56,025 bases of DNA. It comes from Terriglobus albidus. Lineage in GTDB: Bacteria; Acidobacteriota; Terriglobia; Terriglobales; Acidobacteriaceae. The notes under the pieces are model-generated. The model was not told the origin of the DNA and ran no database searches. It saw only the letters and a program-made list of their open reading frames with translations. Position numbers and translations under genes: made by a program. Location of the stretch: the NCBI RefSeq assembly GCF_025685425.1, contig NZ_JAGTAS010000028.1, forward strand, positions 1-56,025. Reading direction: 5' to 3'. How positions within the stretch are numbered: position 1 is the first letter of the stretch; each line of letters opens with the position of its first letter. Positions 31,595-41,600 of this stretch are shown here, piece after piece.

Positions 31595-33436
31595 ATGAAC
31601 GAACGTTCCAGTAAAAACGCGATACGCGAAGTACTGGCTTTTTTATTCAGTCACTGGCGCCGAGAACGATGGCTCGTGCTGTGGGTGGCGCTCTGTATGA
31701 TCTCCGCCACCGCCGCGGACCTGCTGGTGCCTATCTATGCAGGCAAACTCGTAGACGCGATTGCGATGCATGGATCGCAGCGCTCCCCTGCCCTGCATAA
31801 CGCACTGCAGGCAATCGCAATGATGGCAGTGCTGGGAATCGTGCTTACGGTGCTGCGGTACGTGGCGCTGGCGGGTATCATCCGGCTGACACTACGGCTG
31901 ATGACCCGTTTTGCCAGCGAGACGTTCTGGCGAGTACAACGGTTTTCGACGGACTGGCATGCGAATAACTTCGCGGGTGCGATCGTGCGCCGCATCACGC
32001 GCGGCATGTGGGCCGTGGACATGATGGACGACATCCTGCTGCTGGAGATGCTGCCGGCGTTGCTGGTGCTGGTGGGCTCATCGCTGTTGCTCGGGCTCCA
32101 TTGGCTCACCATGGGCATACTCGTGGCGGTCGGCGCAGTGGCGTACATCGCGATCTCTATCGCGTTGTCGCTGTACTACGTTGCCCCGGCGGCGCGGCTG
32201 TCGAATGCGCAGGATACGCGCATCGGCGCGTCGATGGCGGATGCGATCACATGCAACGCAGTCGTGAAGTCATTCGGAGCCGAGAGGCGCGAAGACTATC
32301 GGCTGGCGAAGATCGTGGAGAAATGGCGTAGCCGTACCTCGCGAACCTGGATACGGGCGACACTTAACGGAAGCCTGCAGACTCTTCTCTTGCAGGCATT
32401 GCGCACCGCGGTGCTTGTCTATGCGGTATGGCTGTGGTGGCACGGAAGAGCGACAGCAGGAGACGCGACTTTTGTGCTGACGAGCTACTTCATCGTGCAG
32501 GCCTATCTGCGCGACATTGGACAGCACGTACGCAACCTGCAACGTGCGGCCAACGAGATGGAAGAGATGGTGGATTTCCACTCGCATCCGCTCGGCGTAA
32601 CCGATCGCGCCGATGCGAAGCCGATCCATGTGCGAGAGGGAGCGATCACCTATGACCGTGTGACATTCCGCTATGGAATGCACACGGAGCCGCTCTTCCA
32701 GGACTTCTCCCTCAAGATCCGTGCCGGAGAACGTGTGGGGCTGGTCGGCCACTCCGGATCCGGCAAGACCACCTTCGTGAAGCTGCTGCATCGCTTGTAC
32801 GACGTGCATAGCGGAAAGATCGTCGTCGATGGCCAGGACACTGCCCGCGTGACACAAGACTCGTTGCGTGCGCAGATGGCACTGGTTCCGCAGGAACCGA
32901 TTCTCTTTCATCGGACACTGGCGGAGAACATTGCCTATGGGAGACCAGATGCTTCGATGGAGGAGATCGAGCACGCTGCCCGGCTGGCCAACGCGCATGA
33001 GTTCATCCTGCGCCAGCCGAAGGGATATCACACTCTGGTCGGCGAACGTGGTGTGAAGCTCTCTGGCGGCGAACGGCAGCGTGTCGCACTGGCGCGTGCA
33101 TTTGTAGCGAACACTCCGGTGCTGGTGCTGGATGAAGCGACCTCAAGTCTCGATTCGGAATCCGAGGCTCTGATTCAGGAAGCGATGGAACGCCTCATGG
33201 CAGGCCGTACCTCCATCGTGATCGCCCATCGGCTTTCAACCGTGCGGATGCTCGACCGCATTCTTGTCTTCGATCGCGGAAGAGTTGTCGAGGAAGGAAC
33301 ACATGAAGAGCTGGTACGACGTGAAGGAGGCACATACAGACGGCTGTTTGAGCGGCAGGCGCTCGGTCTCGTAGTGGACGATGCGGACACCGTAGACGAC
33401 GAATCCGACTTCTCAGATAGTGTGGTCAATTACTAG
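31595..33436 (+). CDS. ABC transporter, fused permease and ATPase (exporter half)
   Basis: A 613-residue type IV ABC exporter that would dimerise in the inner membrane. The transmembrane domain covers about residues 20-320 (WLVLWVALCMISATAADLLV for TM1). The ATPase domain starts near 350 and has Walker A GHSGSGKTTFVK, Q-loop LVPQEPILFHRTL, signature LSGGERQRVALAR, Walker B VLVLDEATSSLDSE and H-loop VIAHRLSTV, all intact. The ATG at 31595 has gggag upstream. The C-terminal 25 residues are acidic (DDADTVDDESDFSD). A lipid or drug substrate is typical of the family; none can be assigned. Confidence 0.92.
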   Translation: MNERSSKNAIREVLAFLFSHWRRERWLVLWVALCMISATAADLLVPIYAGKLVDAIAMHGSQRSPALHNALQAIAMMAVLGIVLTVLRYVALAGIIRLTLRLMTRFASETFWRVQRFSTDWHANNFAGAIVRRITRGMWAVDMMDDILLLEMLPALLVLVGSSLLLGLHWLTMGILVAVGAVAYIAISIALSLYYVAPAARLSNAQDTRIGASMADAITCNAVVKSFGAERREDYRLAKIVEKWRSRTSRTWIRATLNGSLQTLLLQALRTAVLVYAVWLWWHGRATAGDATFVLTSYFIVQAYLRDIGQHVRNLQRAANEMEEMVDFHSHPLGVTDRADAKPIHVREGAITYDRVTFRYGMHTEPLFQDFSLKIRAGERVGLVGHSGSGKTTFVKLLHRLYDVHSGKIVVDGQDTARVTQDSLRAQMALVPQEPILFHRTLAENIAYGRPDASMEEIEHAARLANAHEFILRQPKGYHTLVGERGVKLSGGERQRVALARAFVANTPVLVLDEATSSLDSESEALIQEAMERLMAGRTSIVIAHRLSTVRMLDRILVFDRGRVVEEGTHEELVRREGGTYRRLFERQALGLVVDDADTVDDESDFSDSVVNY

Positions 33437-33479
33437 GGCTAGCGATAGATTCGCAACCCATGCACCGGTGCCCCATGTC

Positions 33480-33665
33480 CTCAGGGACATAGGTGGTTCG
33501 CGCGAAGCGAATCAGGTGGGAGCCGTGGGCTTTCAGCCTACGATCTATCAACTCAATATAGAAATGGGCTTTTACCCCTGGGCTTTCCTGTCAGACAAAG
33601 AAGGCCCAGGGCTAAAGCCCATTATTTTTACTGCTTTATCAGCGGGCTGAAGCCCGCTGCTCCCA
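33480..33665. repeat. Intergenic hairpin repeat block (gggctgaagcccgctgctcccacc type)
   Basis: The 320-bp gap 33437-33756 holds no gene. It contains gtgggagc ... gctcccac outer arms around cgtgggctttcagcctacg, aatgggctttta and cccagggctaaagcccatt, then gcgggctgaagcccgc as a perfect hairpin. It shares motifs with the blocks at 120-345 and 14300-14400. Confidence 0.65.
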
Positions 33666-33756
33666 CCAATCATGCTCTGAATGATGCGTTTGACGCTCGA
33701 TAGTAAACCACCGACCATCCCATGCTGCCTTGGCAAGCTGATATCGTTCCAGTGTC

Positions 33757-35328
33757 ATGCGAATGGACAGACGGCAGCTCCTTCATTTACTCGCACTCTC
33801 CGGAGCAGGTGCGGTGACCGTACATGGCTTCGGCGCTCCCGCCCGTAAGCGTCCGCCGAACATCGTCGTCATCCTGTCAGATGACGTCGGCTATGGAGAT
33901 GTCGGCTGCTACGGGGCGCAGGATGTAGAGACGCCGCACATTGATGAGTTGGCGAAGGATGGTATCCGTTTCACTAACGCACACTGTGATGCGGCGACCT
34001 GCACACCTTCTCGCTACGCATTGCTCACTGGCAGTTATGCCTGGCGACGCGATGGAATCCAGGTTCTTCCAGGCGATGCGAAGCTTCTGATCCAGCCGGG
34101 ACAGCCCACGATTGCATCGATTCTAAAGAAAGCGGGATACAGAACCGGGCTCGTCGGCAAATGGCACATTGGCCTGGGAAGCGGAGCTATCGACTGGAAT
34201 GCTGAGATTAAGCCGGGACCGTGCGAGGTTGGCTTCGACGAAGCATTCTTCTTCGCCGCAACCGCCGACCGTGTACCCACTGTCTACATCCACGATCACC
34301 ATGTCGTTGGACTTGATCCAGCAGACCCCATTCAGGTCTCGTATCGCACGAAGGTCGGAAACGATCCCACGGGACGGGAGAATCCTGACCTTCTCAAGAT
34401 GAAGCTGAGCGAAGGGCACGACGGAACGATCGTCGACGGCGTCAGCCGGATCGGATTCATGACCGGAGGAAAGTCAGCTCGCTGGACAGACGAGAACATG
34501 GCCGCCACATTCACGGATAAGGCCGTCGAATTCATCGAAAACAATCACGACCGGCCCTTCTTCCTATACTTCACATCCAGCGATATCCACGTACCGCGCA
34601 TGCCGAATGAACAATTCGCTGGGAAGAACGCCTGCGGCATCCGGTGCGATGTGCTGAATGAACTTGACTGGAGTGTTGGACGTATCGTCGAGAAGCTCAG
34701 AAGCCTGCGCCTTGAAGAAGATACGATCGTCATCTTCTCTTCCGACAACGGCCCGGTCGTGAATGACGGTTACGATGATGGCGCGGACCACCATACCGAC
34801 AGCCATCCGCCCGCCGGCCCGTGGCGGGGCGGCAAGTACACCATCACCGAAGGTGGCACACGCATTCCCTTCATCGTGCGTTGGAAAGGAAATGTAAAAC
34901 CCGGCGTCTCTGATGCGCTGATCAGCCAGTTGGATCTTACCGCGAGCTTGGCCGATGTCGCCGGAACACGAGTTCCTCGGGACGGCGCACCGGACAGCGA
35001 GAATGTTCTGCCGGCACTGCTCGGCCGCTCAAAGATTGGCCGTCAATCTCTCGTCGAAGAGGCGCAGTGCCTCGCACTGATCGAAGGAGATTGGAAACTC
35101 ATCGATCGAGCGCAAACACCTGGAACTCACGCTCAGCCGTCGCGCAAATACATTCCCGATACCATCCTCGGCGATGCCCCGCGAGAAACTCCACCGCAGT
35201 CACCGATCGAGCTCTACAATTTGAATGCTGATCCGCACGAGCTGCATAACGTTGCGGCGCAGCATCCGGAGATCGTGAGCAGGATGCAATCGAAGCTTGC
35301 AGGTATTCGTTCGCGCCGGCCTCGCTAA
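33757..35328 (+). CDS. Exported sulfatase (arylsulfatase family S1)
   Basis: A 523-residue sulfatase hydrolysing sulfate esters. The N-terminus has a Tat-like RRQLLHLLALSGAGA signal. The calcium-site aspartates are in VVILSDDVGYGDVG at about residues 37-50. The cysteine converted to formylglycine is Cys82 in ATCTPSRYALLTG, the classic CxPSR motif. GKWHIGLG at about 132 and SSDNGPVVNDG at about 328 complete the active site. Cys-type maturation needs a formylglycine-generating enzyme, not seen here. The AAC(3)-like gene follows after 39 bp. The likely substrate is a sulfated glycan or phenol; not resolved. Confidence 0.92.
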   Translation: MRMDRRQLLHLLALSGAGAVTVHGFGAPARKRPPNIVVILSDDVGYGDVGCYGAQDVETPHIDELAKDGIRFTNAHCDAATCTPSRYALLTGSYAWRRDGIQVLPGDAKLLIQPGQPTIASILKKAGYRTGLVGKWHIGLGSGAIDWNAEIKPGPCEVGFDEAFFFAATADRVPTVYIHDHHVVGLDPADPIQVSYRTKVGNDPTGRENPDLLKMKLSEGHDGTIVDGVSRIGFMTGGKSARWTDENMAATFTDKAVEFIENNHDRPFFLYFTSSDIHVPRMPNEQFAGKNACGIRCDVLNELDWSVGRIVEKLRSLRLEEDTIVIFSSDNGPVVNDGYDDGADHHTDSHPPAGPWRGGKYTITEGGTRIPFIVRWKGNVKPGVSDALISQLDLTASLADVAGTRVPRDGAPDSENVLPALLGRSKIGRQSLVEEAQCLALIEGDWKLIDRAQTPGTHAQPSRKYIPDTILGDAPRETPPQSPIELYNLNADPHELHNVAAQHPEIVSRMQSKLAGIRSRRPR

Positions 35329-35367
35329 GGGCTGGATGTAATCTCCTTGAAATCTGGAACTCCTCCA

Positions 35368-36189
35368 ATGCTTACACTCGCCAATCAGCTCTATTGGACG
35401 CGGCAACTTCTCAGATCGCATTTACAGGCCATTGGATTGACTGCAGGCGATGCGGTGATGGTGCATGCTGCACTGCGCTCCGCCGGTCTGATGATCAATG
35501 GTCCGGATACTTTAATTGAAGCAATTCTCGATGTTGTTGGTCCGGATGGCACGCTTCTCAGCTATGTCGGTTGGAATCCACTCTACGAAGACGCAGCCGA
35601 TTCGCATGGACGAGTACCGGAAGAGCTGAAGGCTGACATTCCTCCGTTCGATCCGGAACGCTCTCGGGCAAGCCGAGATCATGGCGCCTTTGCCGAGTTT
35701 GTTCGTACCACTCCAGGCGCATTGAGGAGCGGAAATTCGGGCGCATCATTCGCAGCCATCGGCGGCAAGGCCGCCTGGTTCACCGCGAATCATCCACTCC
35801 AATATGGCTACGGCGCGGAATCGCCCTTTGCCAGACTGGTTGAGACCAAAGGCAAGGTTCTGATGATAGGAGCCCCGTTCGACACAATGAGCATTCTTCA
35901 TCACGCCGAGCATTTAGCGCAGATACCCGGTAAGCGCGTACGCCGCATCGAAGTTCCGCTGCTAATCAACGATAAGACTGAATGGCGGATGGTCGAGGAG
36001 TTCGATACGACAGATCCTGTCGTCGAAGGGCTGGACGAGAATTACTTTGCCACGATCGTGGAAGAGTTTCTGGCAAAAGGACACGGCACCGCTGGGAAGA
36101 TCGGTTCCGCATTTTCGATACTGGTCCCAGCCACAGATATCGTTGCCTTCGCCGTTCAATGGCTGGAACAACGATTTCCCCAAATGTAA
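35368..36189 (+). CDS. AAC(3)-like aminoglycoside N-acetyltransferase family protein
   Basis: A 273-residue protein of the antibiotic_NAT (AAC(3)) family. Recognisable segments are GDAVMVHAALRSAGLM near residue 30, GPDGTLLSYVGWNP at about 60, HPLQYGYGAESPFARLVE at about 150 and ILHHAEHLA with the catalytic His at about 180. Many environmental members do not confer resistance and their natural substrates are unknown, so the name is a family label. The ATG at 35368 is chosen; a TTG at 35347 would add seven residues. It follows the sulfatase on the same strand and may act on the same amino-sugar-containing material; that is inference. Confidence 0.82.
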   Translation: MLTLANQLYWTRQLLRSHLQAIGLTAGDAVMVHAALRSAGLMINGPDTLIEAILDVVGPDGTLLSYVGWNPLYEDAADSHGRVPEELKADIPPFDPERSRASRDHGAFAEFVRTTPGALRSGNSGASFAAIGGKAAWFTANHPLQYGYGAESPFARLVETKGKVLMIGAPFDTMSILHHAEHLAQIPGKRVRRIEVPLLINDKTEWRMVEEFDTTDPVVEGLDENYFATIVEEFLAKGHGTAGKIGSAFSILVPATDIVAFAVQWLEQRFPQM

Positions 36190-36207
36190 TTTAATCCGGA
36201 CTGCTTC

Positions 36208-38436
36208 CTAGACCAGATCGATTGCAACCACCTCGTGCAACGCGATGGATGGTACCTCCAACTGGAGAAATCCTTCCTGGTGGGTATAGTTCGGCTTCGC
36301 TCCTGCGACAAGCAATCGCACCTGTTTCGCCCTGCGACCGGCCGGAATTTGCACTCTGACTTTCTGCGCGGAGATCGGGATAATCTCGCGCACTGGACCT
36401 TTCATCATCATCGGGTTGGTCAGATTCACCAGGTGTGCAGTAATCGAGCTCTTCTGCGCCCAGATGGAGACATCCAGCACACCCTTGCCCTCGACCGTCA
36501 ACGGAGCAGGTTCATCCGTTGCCCAGAGCACGGCATTCCGAAGCAGCCTGGCCTGATCGAAGTTCAGCGTCTCCCAGAACGTCCGATCGATATCACCCGG
36601 CAGATAGACGATACGTCCCTTACCTACCTGACGAACAATGGCGCCGGGCTGCCCAGGCGGCGCATTCTTGCGTGGAAAGACCTCTTCCATCGGAAGATCC
36701 GGATACGTGGGAACCACCTCCAAGGGATATGTTCCTTCGCCCGTAGGAGTAACCGATACCTGATTCACGGCGTTGATGATGCGTACGGCATTTTCGAAAT
36801 CCTTCACAAGCGGGTGATATTGCCCCGATGAGTCTTTCGTCAGGCTGAGGTAAGAGTTCTTCATGGGGCCTTCCACTTTTCCGGCATAATTGACGCCGAA
36901 CAGAGAGGCCAAACCAAAGTTCGTCTGCCGAACACCCCATTCGTTATAGAGCGACGTTTCATACGTGGCGATCAAGCTGCCGCCATCGCGCACAAACGCC
37001 TCAAGCTGTTTGCACTGCTCTGTGGAGAGCGCCGCGACGTTCGGCAGGATCAGCGTTCGGAATTGGTGAATGTGCTCAGCATCGAGCAGATGGTCATGGA
37101 CCATCTCAAATGGAATACGCGCCTCGATCAGTGCCTGATAGAAACCCAGACCTGGGTCCTCAACCTTGGTACGCGCTTCATCCCCTCCGTAATACGTTGC
37201 GGTCTGTTGCGAATACACCAGACCCACCCGAGCGAGCGGCCGCTCGTTGCGTAAGTAGGCCTCGTTCGCTGCGTGCCACTTATAGATCTCTTCTACGACC
37301 GGCATCCAACGTGGATCAATCACCTTGCAGTCGAATTTCGTGAACCACGGCCGGAGATCATGCGCGATGCCATCCGCAACCCACATCCGTATCTCGTCAT
37401 CACTCTGTACGGAATCCTTCCAGCGATACTTCTCCTCCAGTCCCACGCTGAAGATACCGACGATTGCTTTGCGGCCCAGTGTGGCGCGGTACTCTTTGCC
37501 ATTCTTGCCGTTGGCCCACAGAGGCATAAGACCTGACCGCCCCTGGCGGTCGGCGAAGAGCGTTGGAGCCAGTTCGCCGACGGTCTTCATATCGAGTTCG
37601 CTCAACGCCCCGCCGCCTGCGTTGGCAATGTAGCTCGCGTTCGGATTGATGCGCTGGATTCTTTCGTTCCACAGCCGCCAGAGCTCAAACAGCCGTTGCT
37701 GCCGCCAGAGGATGTATTGCCGCCGCGCCGGATCCTGCGGATTATGCGTGCGAGGAAGCGCCATGCCACTGAAAGCCTGGAAGTTCTTCTGGCAATGCTC
37801 GCAGTAGCACATGCCCGATCCCGCCCATCGATTGGTGAAGATGCCGCCGGTCATGTACTTCGTCATGATCTCTTCGTGAACTGCGGTCATGAATTCAAAG
37901 TTGTATGGACCCAGGGCGCAGGTCAGCCAGAAGTCTTTATCCGATGGATGACGAACTCTATCTCCATTGGCATCCACCATGATCCAGTCCGGGTGCGCGT
38001 CATAGACGTCCTGATGACAGGCATGAGCATCCGTGCGTGCAACGACGACCATGCCGAGTTCACGGCAACTCTTCTGCAAATCACCAAACGTATCCATATC
38101 GCCGAGCCACTTGCTGCGGTAGTGGAAAGGAACCCGGGTGGGATAGAACGCAACCGCTCCGCCGGCGTTCAGGGTCACCGCATCGATTCGCAAACGCTTG
38201 AAGTAGTCCAACCAGAACTGCGGATCGTAGTTGCCAGGGTCGTCCTCGGCGAAAGCGATCTGAGCCCAGCGCATGGGTTTGCCGTACCAGCCGCCGGTCG
38301 ACTCGCCTGCGGAACCGGTTGCCTGCGTGAATTCGCCGAAAATAGATTGTGCATGTGCAGTAATCGATGATGCCATCATCATCGCGGTGGAAAGAAGGAA
38401 GTCTCTCCGGGTGATACCGTTACGATCGTCTCTCAC
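36208..38436 (-). CDS. Tat-exported putative glycoside hydrolase (GHL6-like with beta-galactosidase trimerisation-type domain)
   Basis: A 742-residue exported protein. The Tat signal is ITRRDFLLSTAMMMASSITA at about residues 8-27. Residues 50-400 resemble the hypothetical glycosyl hydrolase 6 (GHL6) barrel: FWLDYFKRLRIDAVTLNAGG, VVARTDAHACHQDV, GGIFTNRWAGSGMCYCEHC. Residues 430-620 resemble the class I glutamine amidotransferase-like trimerisation domain of GH42 enzymes (RTLILPNVAALSTEQCKQLEAF, GGSLIATYETSLYNEWG). Start is a GTG at 38436 with ttggag upstream; the longer frame crosses repeat C. Substrate unknown; neighbours suggest a sulfated or acylated plant or algal glycan. Confidence 0.75.
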   Translation of the reverse strand: MRDDRNGITRRDFLLSTAMMMASSITAHAQSIFGEFTQATGSAGESTGGWYGKPMRWAQIAFAEDDPGNYDPQFWLDYFKRLRIDAVTLNAGGAVAFYPTRVPFHYRSKWLGDMDTFGDLQKSCRELGMVVVARTDAHACHQDVYDAHPDWIMVDANGDRVRHPSDKDFWLTCALGPYNFEFMTAVHEEIMTKYMTGGIFTNRWAGSGMCYCEHCQKNFQAFSGMALPRTHNPQDPARRQYILWRQQRLFELWRLWNERIQRINPNASYIANAGGGALSELDMKTVGELAPTLFADRQGRSGLMPLWANGKNGKEYRATLGRKAIVGIFSVGLEEKYRWKDSVQSDDEIRMWVADGIAHDLRPWFTKFDCKVIDPRWMPVVEEIYKWHAANEAYLRNERPLARVGLVYSQQTATYYGGDEARTKVEDPGLGFYQALIEARIPFEMVHDHLLDAEHIHQFRTLILPNVAALSTEQCKQLEAFVRDGGSLIATYETSLYNEWGVRQTNFGLASLFGVNYAGKVEGPMKNSYLSLTKDSSGQYHPLVKDFENAVRIINAVNQVSVTPTGEGTYPLEVVPTYPDLPMEEVFPRKNAPPGQPGAIVRQVGKGRIVYLPGDIDRTFWETLNFDQARLLRNAVLWATDEPAPLTVEGKGVLDVSIWAQKSSITAHLVNLTNPMMMKGPVREIIPISAQKVRVQIPAGRRAKQVRLLVAGAKPNYTHQEGFLQLEVPSIALHEVVAIDLV

Positions 38437-38468
38437 AATCGCTCCAAGGGTGTGATCACGGCCAGCAA

Positions 38469-38580
38469 TGGAGCATTTTCCCTGCAGGTGTAGAGTAGTT
38501 CCGCATCTATGGCGTTTTCCGCAATGAAAACGCCGTTGCGCTCCTCTTCCTGAATACCCAGCAACAGGGAAAATGCTCTG
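38469..38580. repeat. 114-bp palindromic repeat, copy C
   Basis: Starts TGGAGCATTTTCCCTG and ends CAGGGAAAATGCTCTG, so TG rather than TA borders both sides 110 bp apart. Orientation as copies B, E and F. It lies just upstream of the GHL6-like gene and could affect its promoter. Confidence 0.85.
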
Positions 38581-38637
38581 GCGGCCCACTGTAGCATCCC
38601 CCGGCAGGAAAGAGCTAACTGCGAAAAGGTGAAATAG

Positions 38638-38673
38638 AAAACCGATGCCCCTCTCACGAGGGGCATCGGTTTT
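38638..38673. terminator. Strong intrinsic terminator after the TonB receptor
   Basis: Perfect 16-bp stem from aaaaccgatgcccctc to gaggggcatcggtttt around a TCAC loop, 20 bp after the receptor stop. On the minus strand the stem ends in TTTT and is followed by ctatttcacctttt. Confidence 0.9.
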
Positions 38674-38692
38674 CCAGACGAATCAAAGCTGG

Positions 38693-41600
38693 TTAGAAGT
38701 TGATCTTGAGCGCGAACTGACCGAAGCGGCGTTCGTCGTTCGCTCCACTGTTGTTGCCAATACCGCCTTTGGACGCTGTGACCGGCAAAGGGTCTCCCTC
38801 GTTGACATTGGCAGCATCATTCAGTCCTTGCTGGATAAAGAGATTGTGATGGTTGAGAAGGTCGAAGCCTTCCGCGCGGAACTCGATGTTGACCCTCTCA
38901 TGAATAGGGAAGGTCTTGCTGACAGACGCATCGAAGGTCCATGCGCCAGGTCCGCGGAAGCTGTTCCGGGAGACCATGGTCGCAGGGAACGGGCCCCAAT
39001 CGGAGATTCCGCCCAGCGCAGGATTTCCGAAGGAGACGGCCGGCGGAAGATTGCCGATGACGTAGCTGTTCAGTCCGCCGCCATTCTGGCCACTCGGAAT
39101 TGATTTGAAGGTGCGTTGTGGGACCGCGCCACCGCGTGGTGTATAGCGCGCCACCTGATAGCCGCTGTTATTGTTCGTGCTGTCGAAGTAGCTGAACGGC
39201 GTACCCGTACGGACAGTATAGATACCCGTTATCTGCCAGCCGCCTACTGTCTGTGCCATGAAGCGATTGCCGTTGGCAAAGGAAGGCGTCCGGAAGATGG
39301 GGGCGACCACCAGACGATGACGGATGTCGAGATCTCCGTTGCCCCGGTCGAAACCAGGATTGAATGGCTGCAAGTATCCAAGCGCGAACGCGTTGTTGGT
39401 CTCAGAGAACGTCGTGCTTAGATCATCAATCTGGTGCGCAAGCGTGTAATTGGCCACGATGCTCAGCCCGGAATTATGAAGGTTCGTACTTTGGAACTGG
39501 ATGTTCATTGCTTCGTAGTACGAATCGCCATTTGACCCCCGGTTATTGATATTGGAGTACTGGTTCGTTAGCCTTGTGAGTCCCGTGTTGCCACTCGCAT
39601 CTGATCTTGGGTCGCCAAGAAGCACATTGCCCGAACCCAGGGCATTGATGTTCTTGATGTCATACAGATGGATCCCGCGAGCGCCGGCATACTGCAGCGA
39701 GAGCATCGTATTGCGTGCAAGTTGCTGCTCAAGTGCCGCATCCCAGAACTGCGTCTGCGCCGTGCGGATGTTTTGATCCACATGCCGCAGGCTGGTGGGT
39801 GGCAGCGGAACACTTCCCGAGGCTCCCCCAAGTGGACCAGCGTTCGAAGTAGTGATCCTCGTATTGTTGACTACGACGACAGCATAGTTCGGGGGATTCT
39901 GAATCACGTTGAAGGTGACATTGCCGAAGTTCCGTTCGTAGCTGATACCAAAGCCGCCACGAATCGCAGTCCTTCCTGTCCCGAATACATCAAACGCGAA
40001 ACCAACACGCGGCGAAACCGTGCCCCACTGCGGCTTCCATAGTTCGCCGATAGGACTCTTTGGAGTGGTATATACCTGACCGTTGCGAATGCTCTGGAAG
40101 AGATTTCCGCCCGAGCCATAGTAGAAGTTCGACTCCAGGTCCTGCTTGTTGTTGTGTTGCACGCCATAGTGCTCATAACGCACACCATAGTTAAAGGTAA
40201 ACCTCGGCGTCAGCTTGTATGAGTCTTGCGCGTAAACGGCCCAGTCGTGGAAACGATTGCTGCGCGCAAAGACGGGTTGGCTAGCCGGCAGGTTGATGGA
40301 GCAGGCCGGGGTCCGCGTCAGCGTGCCTGTATAAGGGTTGCGTACGCAGGGCAATGCACCGTTTGGATTCACTGCGGCCTGGAACTGGAACAGATCGCCG
40401 GTGATCAGATTCTGCAGTCCGGCCGTCCGATTGACACCAACCTGCTCTGTGGCCTGCGCATATGCACCATAGGCGTTATTGGCCTGCAGGTAGATATACT
40501 GTCCACCAAACTGCATGGAATGCTTCCCCTTCTGGGCGTGTAAATCCTGATTGATCTGGATTGTGTTTTGCGGTCCGCCGAACGGAAGGCCGCCATTCGC
40601 TGGGTTGAAATCATAAAATCCCGGCAGTTGGATAAACGTGCTCGTCTTTGGCAGCTGCGCATTCACGGAAACGATCAGCGTTGGCACATTCTGTAACTTC
40701 GCATCGTAGGTAACGGGAGCGTTGAACCTGCTGAAGCTGAGCTTTGTGGTCGAAGCCACGAAGGGATTGAACTCGTGAAATGCGCTCAGGAGATAGGCCC
40801 GAGCCCGGGTGGCCGCGCCTACGTTGTATTGCGAGTAAGGTGACGCGAACGCTGTACCGTTTGCATCTGTCTCCTCATAGTCCGCATAGCGGAAGAACAT
40901 TCGAGTGCGGTCGGTTGGGTTAAAGTCAGCCCGCCCCACGATGTTATAGGTGTTTTGCGGAACACTACCGCCGGCGTTGATTGGCGCGGTATACGCCACG
41001 ACACCAAAAGCCGGGGTGGCGGCCGGAATCCCGGTTATTCCCAGCTGGCTGGCAGTGTAAGTGTTCGTGAAGTTGAAGCTCTTGCCGCCGCCGTAAGCCG
41101 TAAAGAAGGCTTGCGTGTTTGCTGCCGAAAGGGCAAGAAACTGAGGCGTGGGAACGGCCGCAAAGGCGATTCCGGAGCTGCGTACCCGGATCCACTCCGT
41201 GCTGCCGAAGAAGAACAGCTTATCTTTAACAACGGGTCCACCCACCGCAAAGCCAAACTGATTACGGGTGTACTTTCCCCTGGGCTGACCTGCCTGCGCA
41301 TTCAACACCGTATTCGCTGTGTAAGCGGAAAGACGGTTGAACTCCCATAGAGAGCCGTGGAGTGCATTGGTTCCGCTCTTCGTCGTGACGTTGACGATTC
41401 CACCCGAAGCTCGACCATACTGGGGCTCAAAATTGCTGGTCTGTACACGAAACTCCTGCGTTGCATCGATCGGCACATACACTCCTATGCCATCCGTGAA
41501 GACGCTGATGTTTTCAACGCCATCCAGAAGAATTTCAGTACCGCTGGATCGCTGTCCGTTCACGTTAAATCCGACGCCGCGTGTGGTCGCATTCTGCGAG

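Noticed and set aside
38437-38589. Extended N-terminus of the GHL6-like protein
   Set aside because: The extension is a translation of repeat copy C; the GTG at 38436 with its ribosome site and Tat signal is better.
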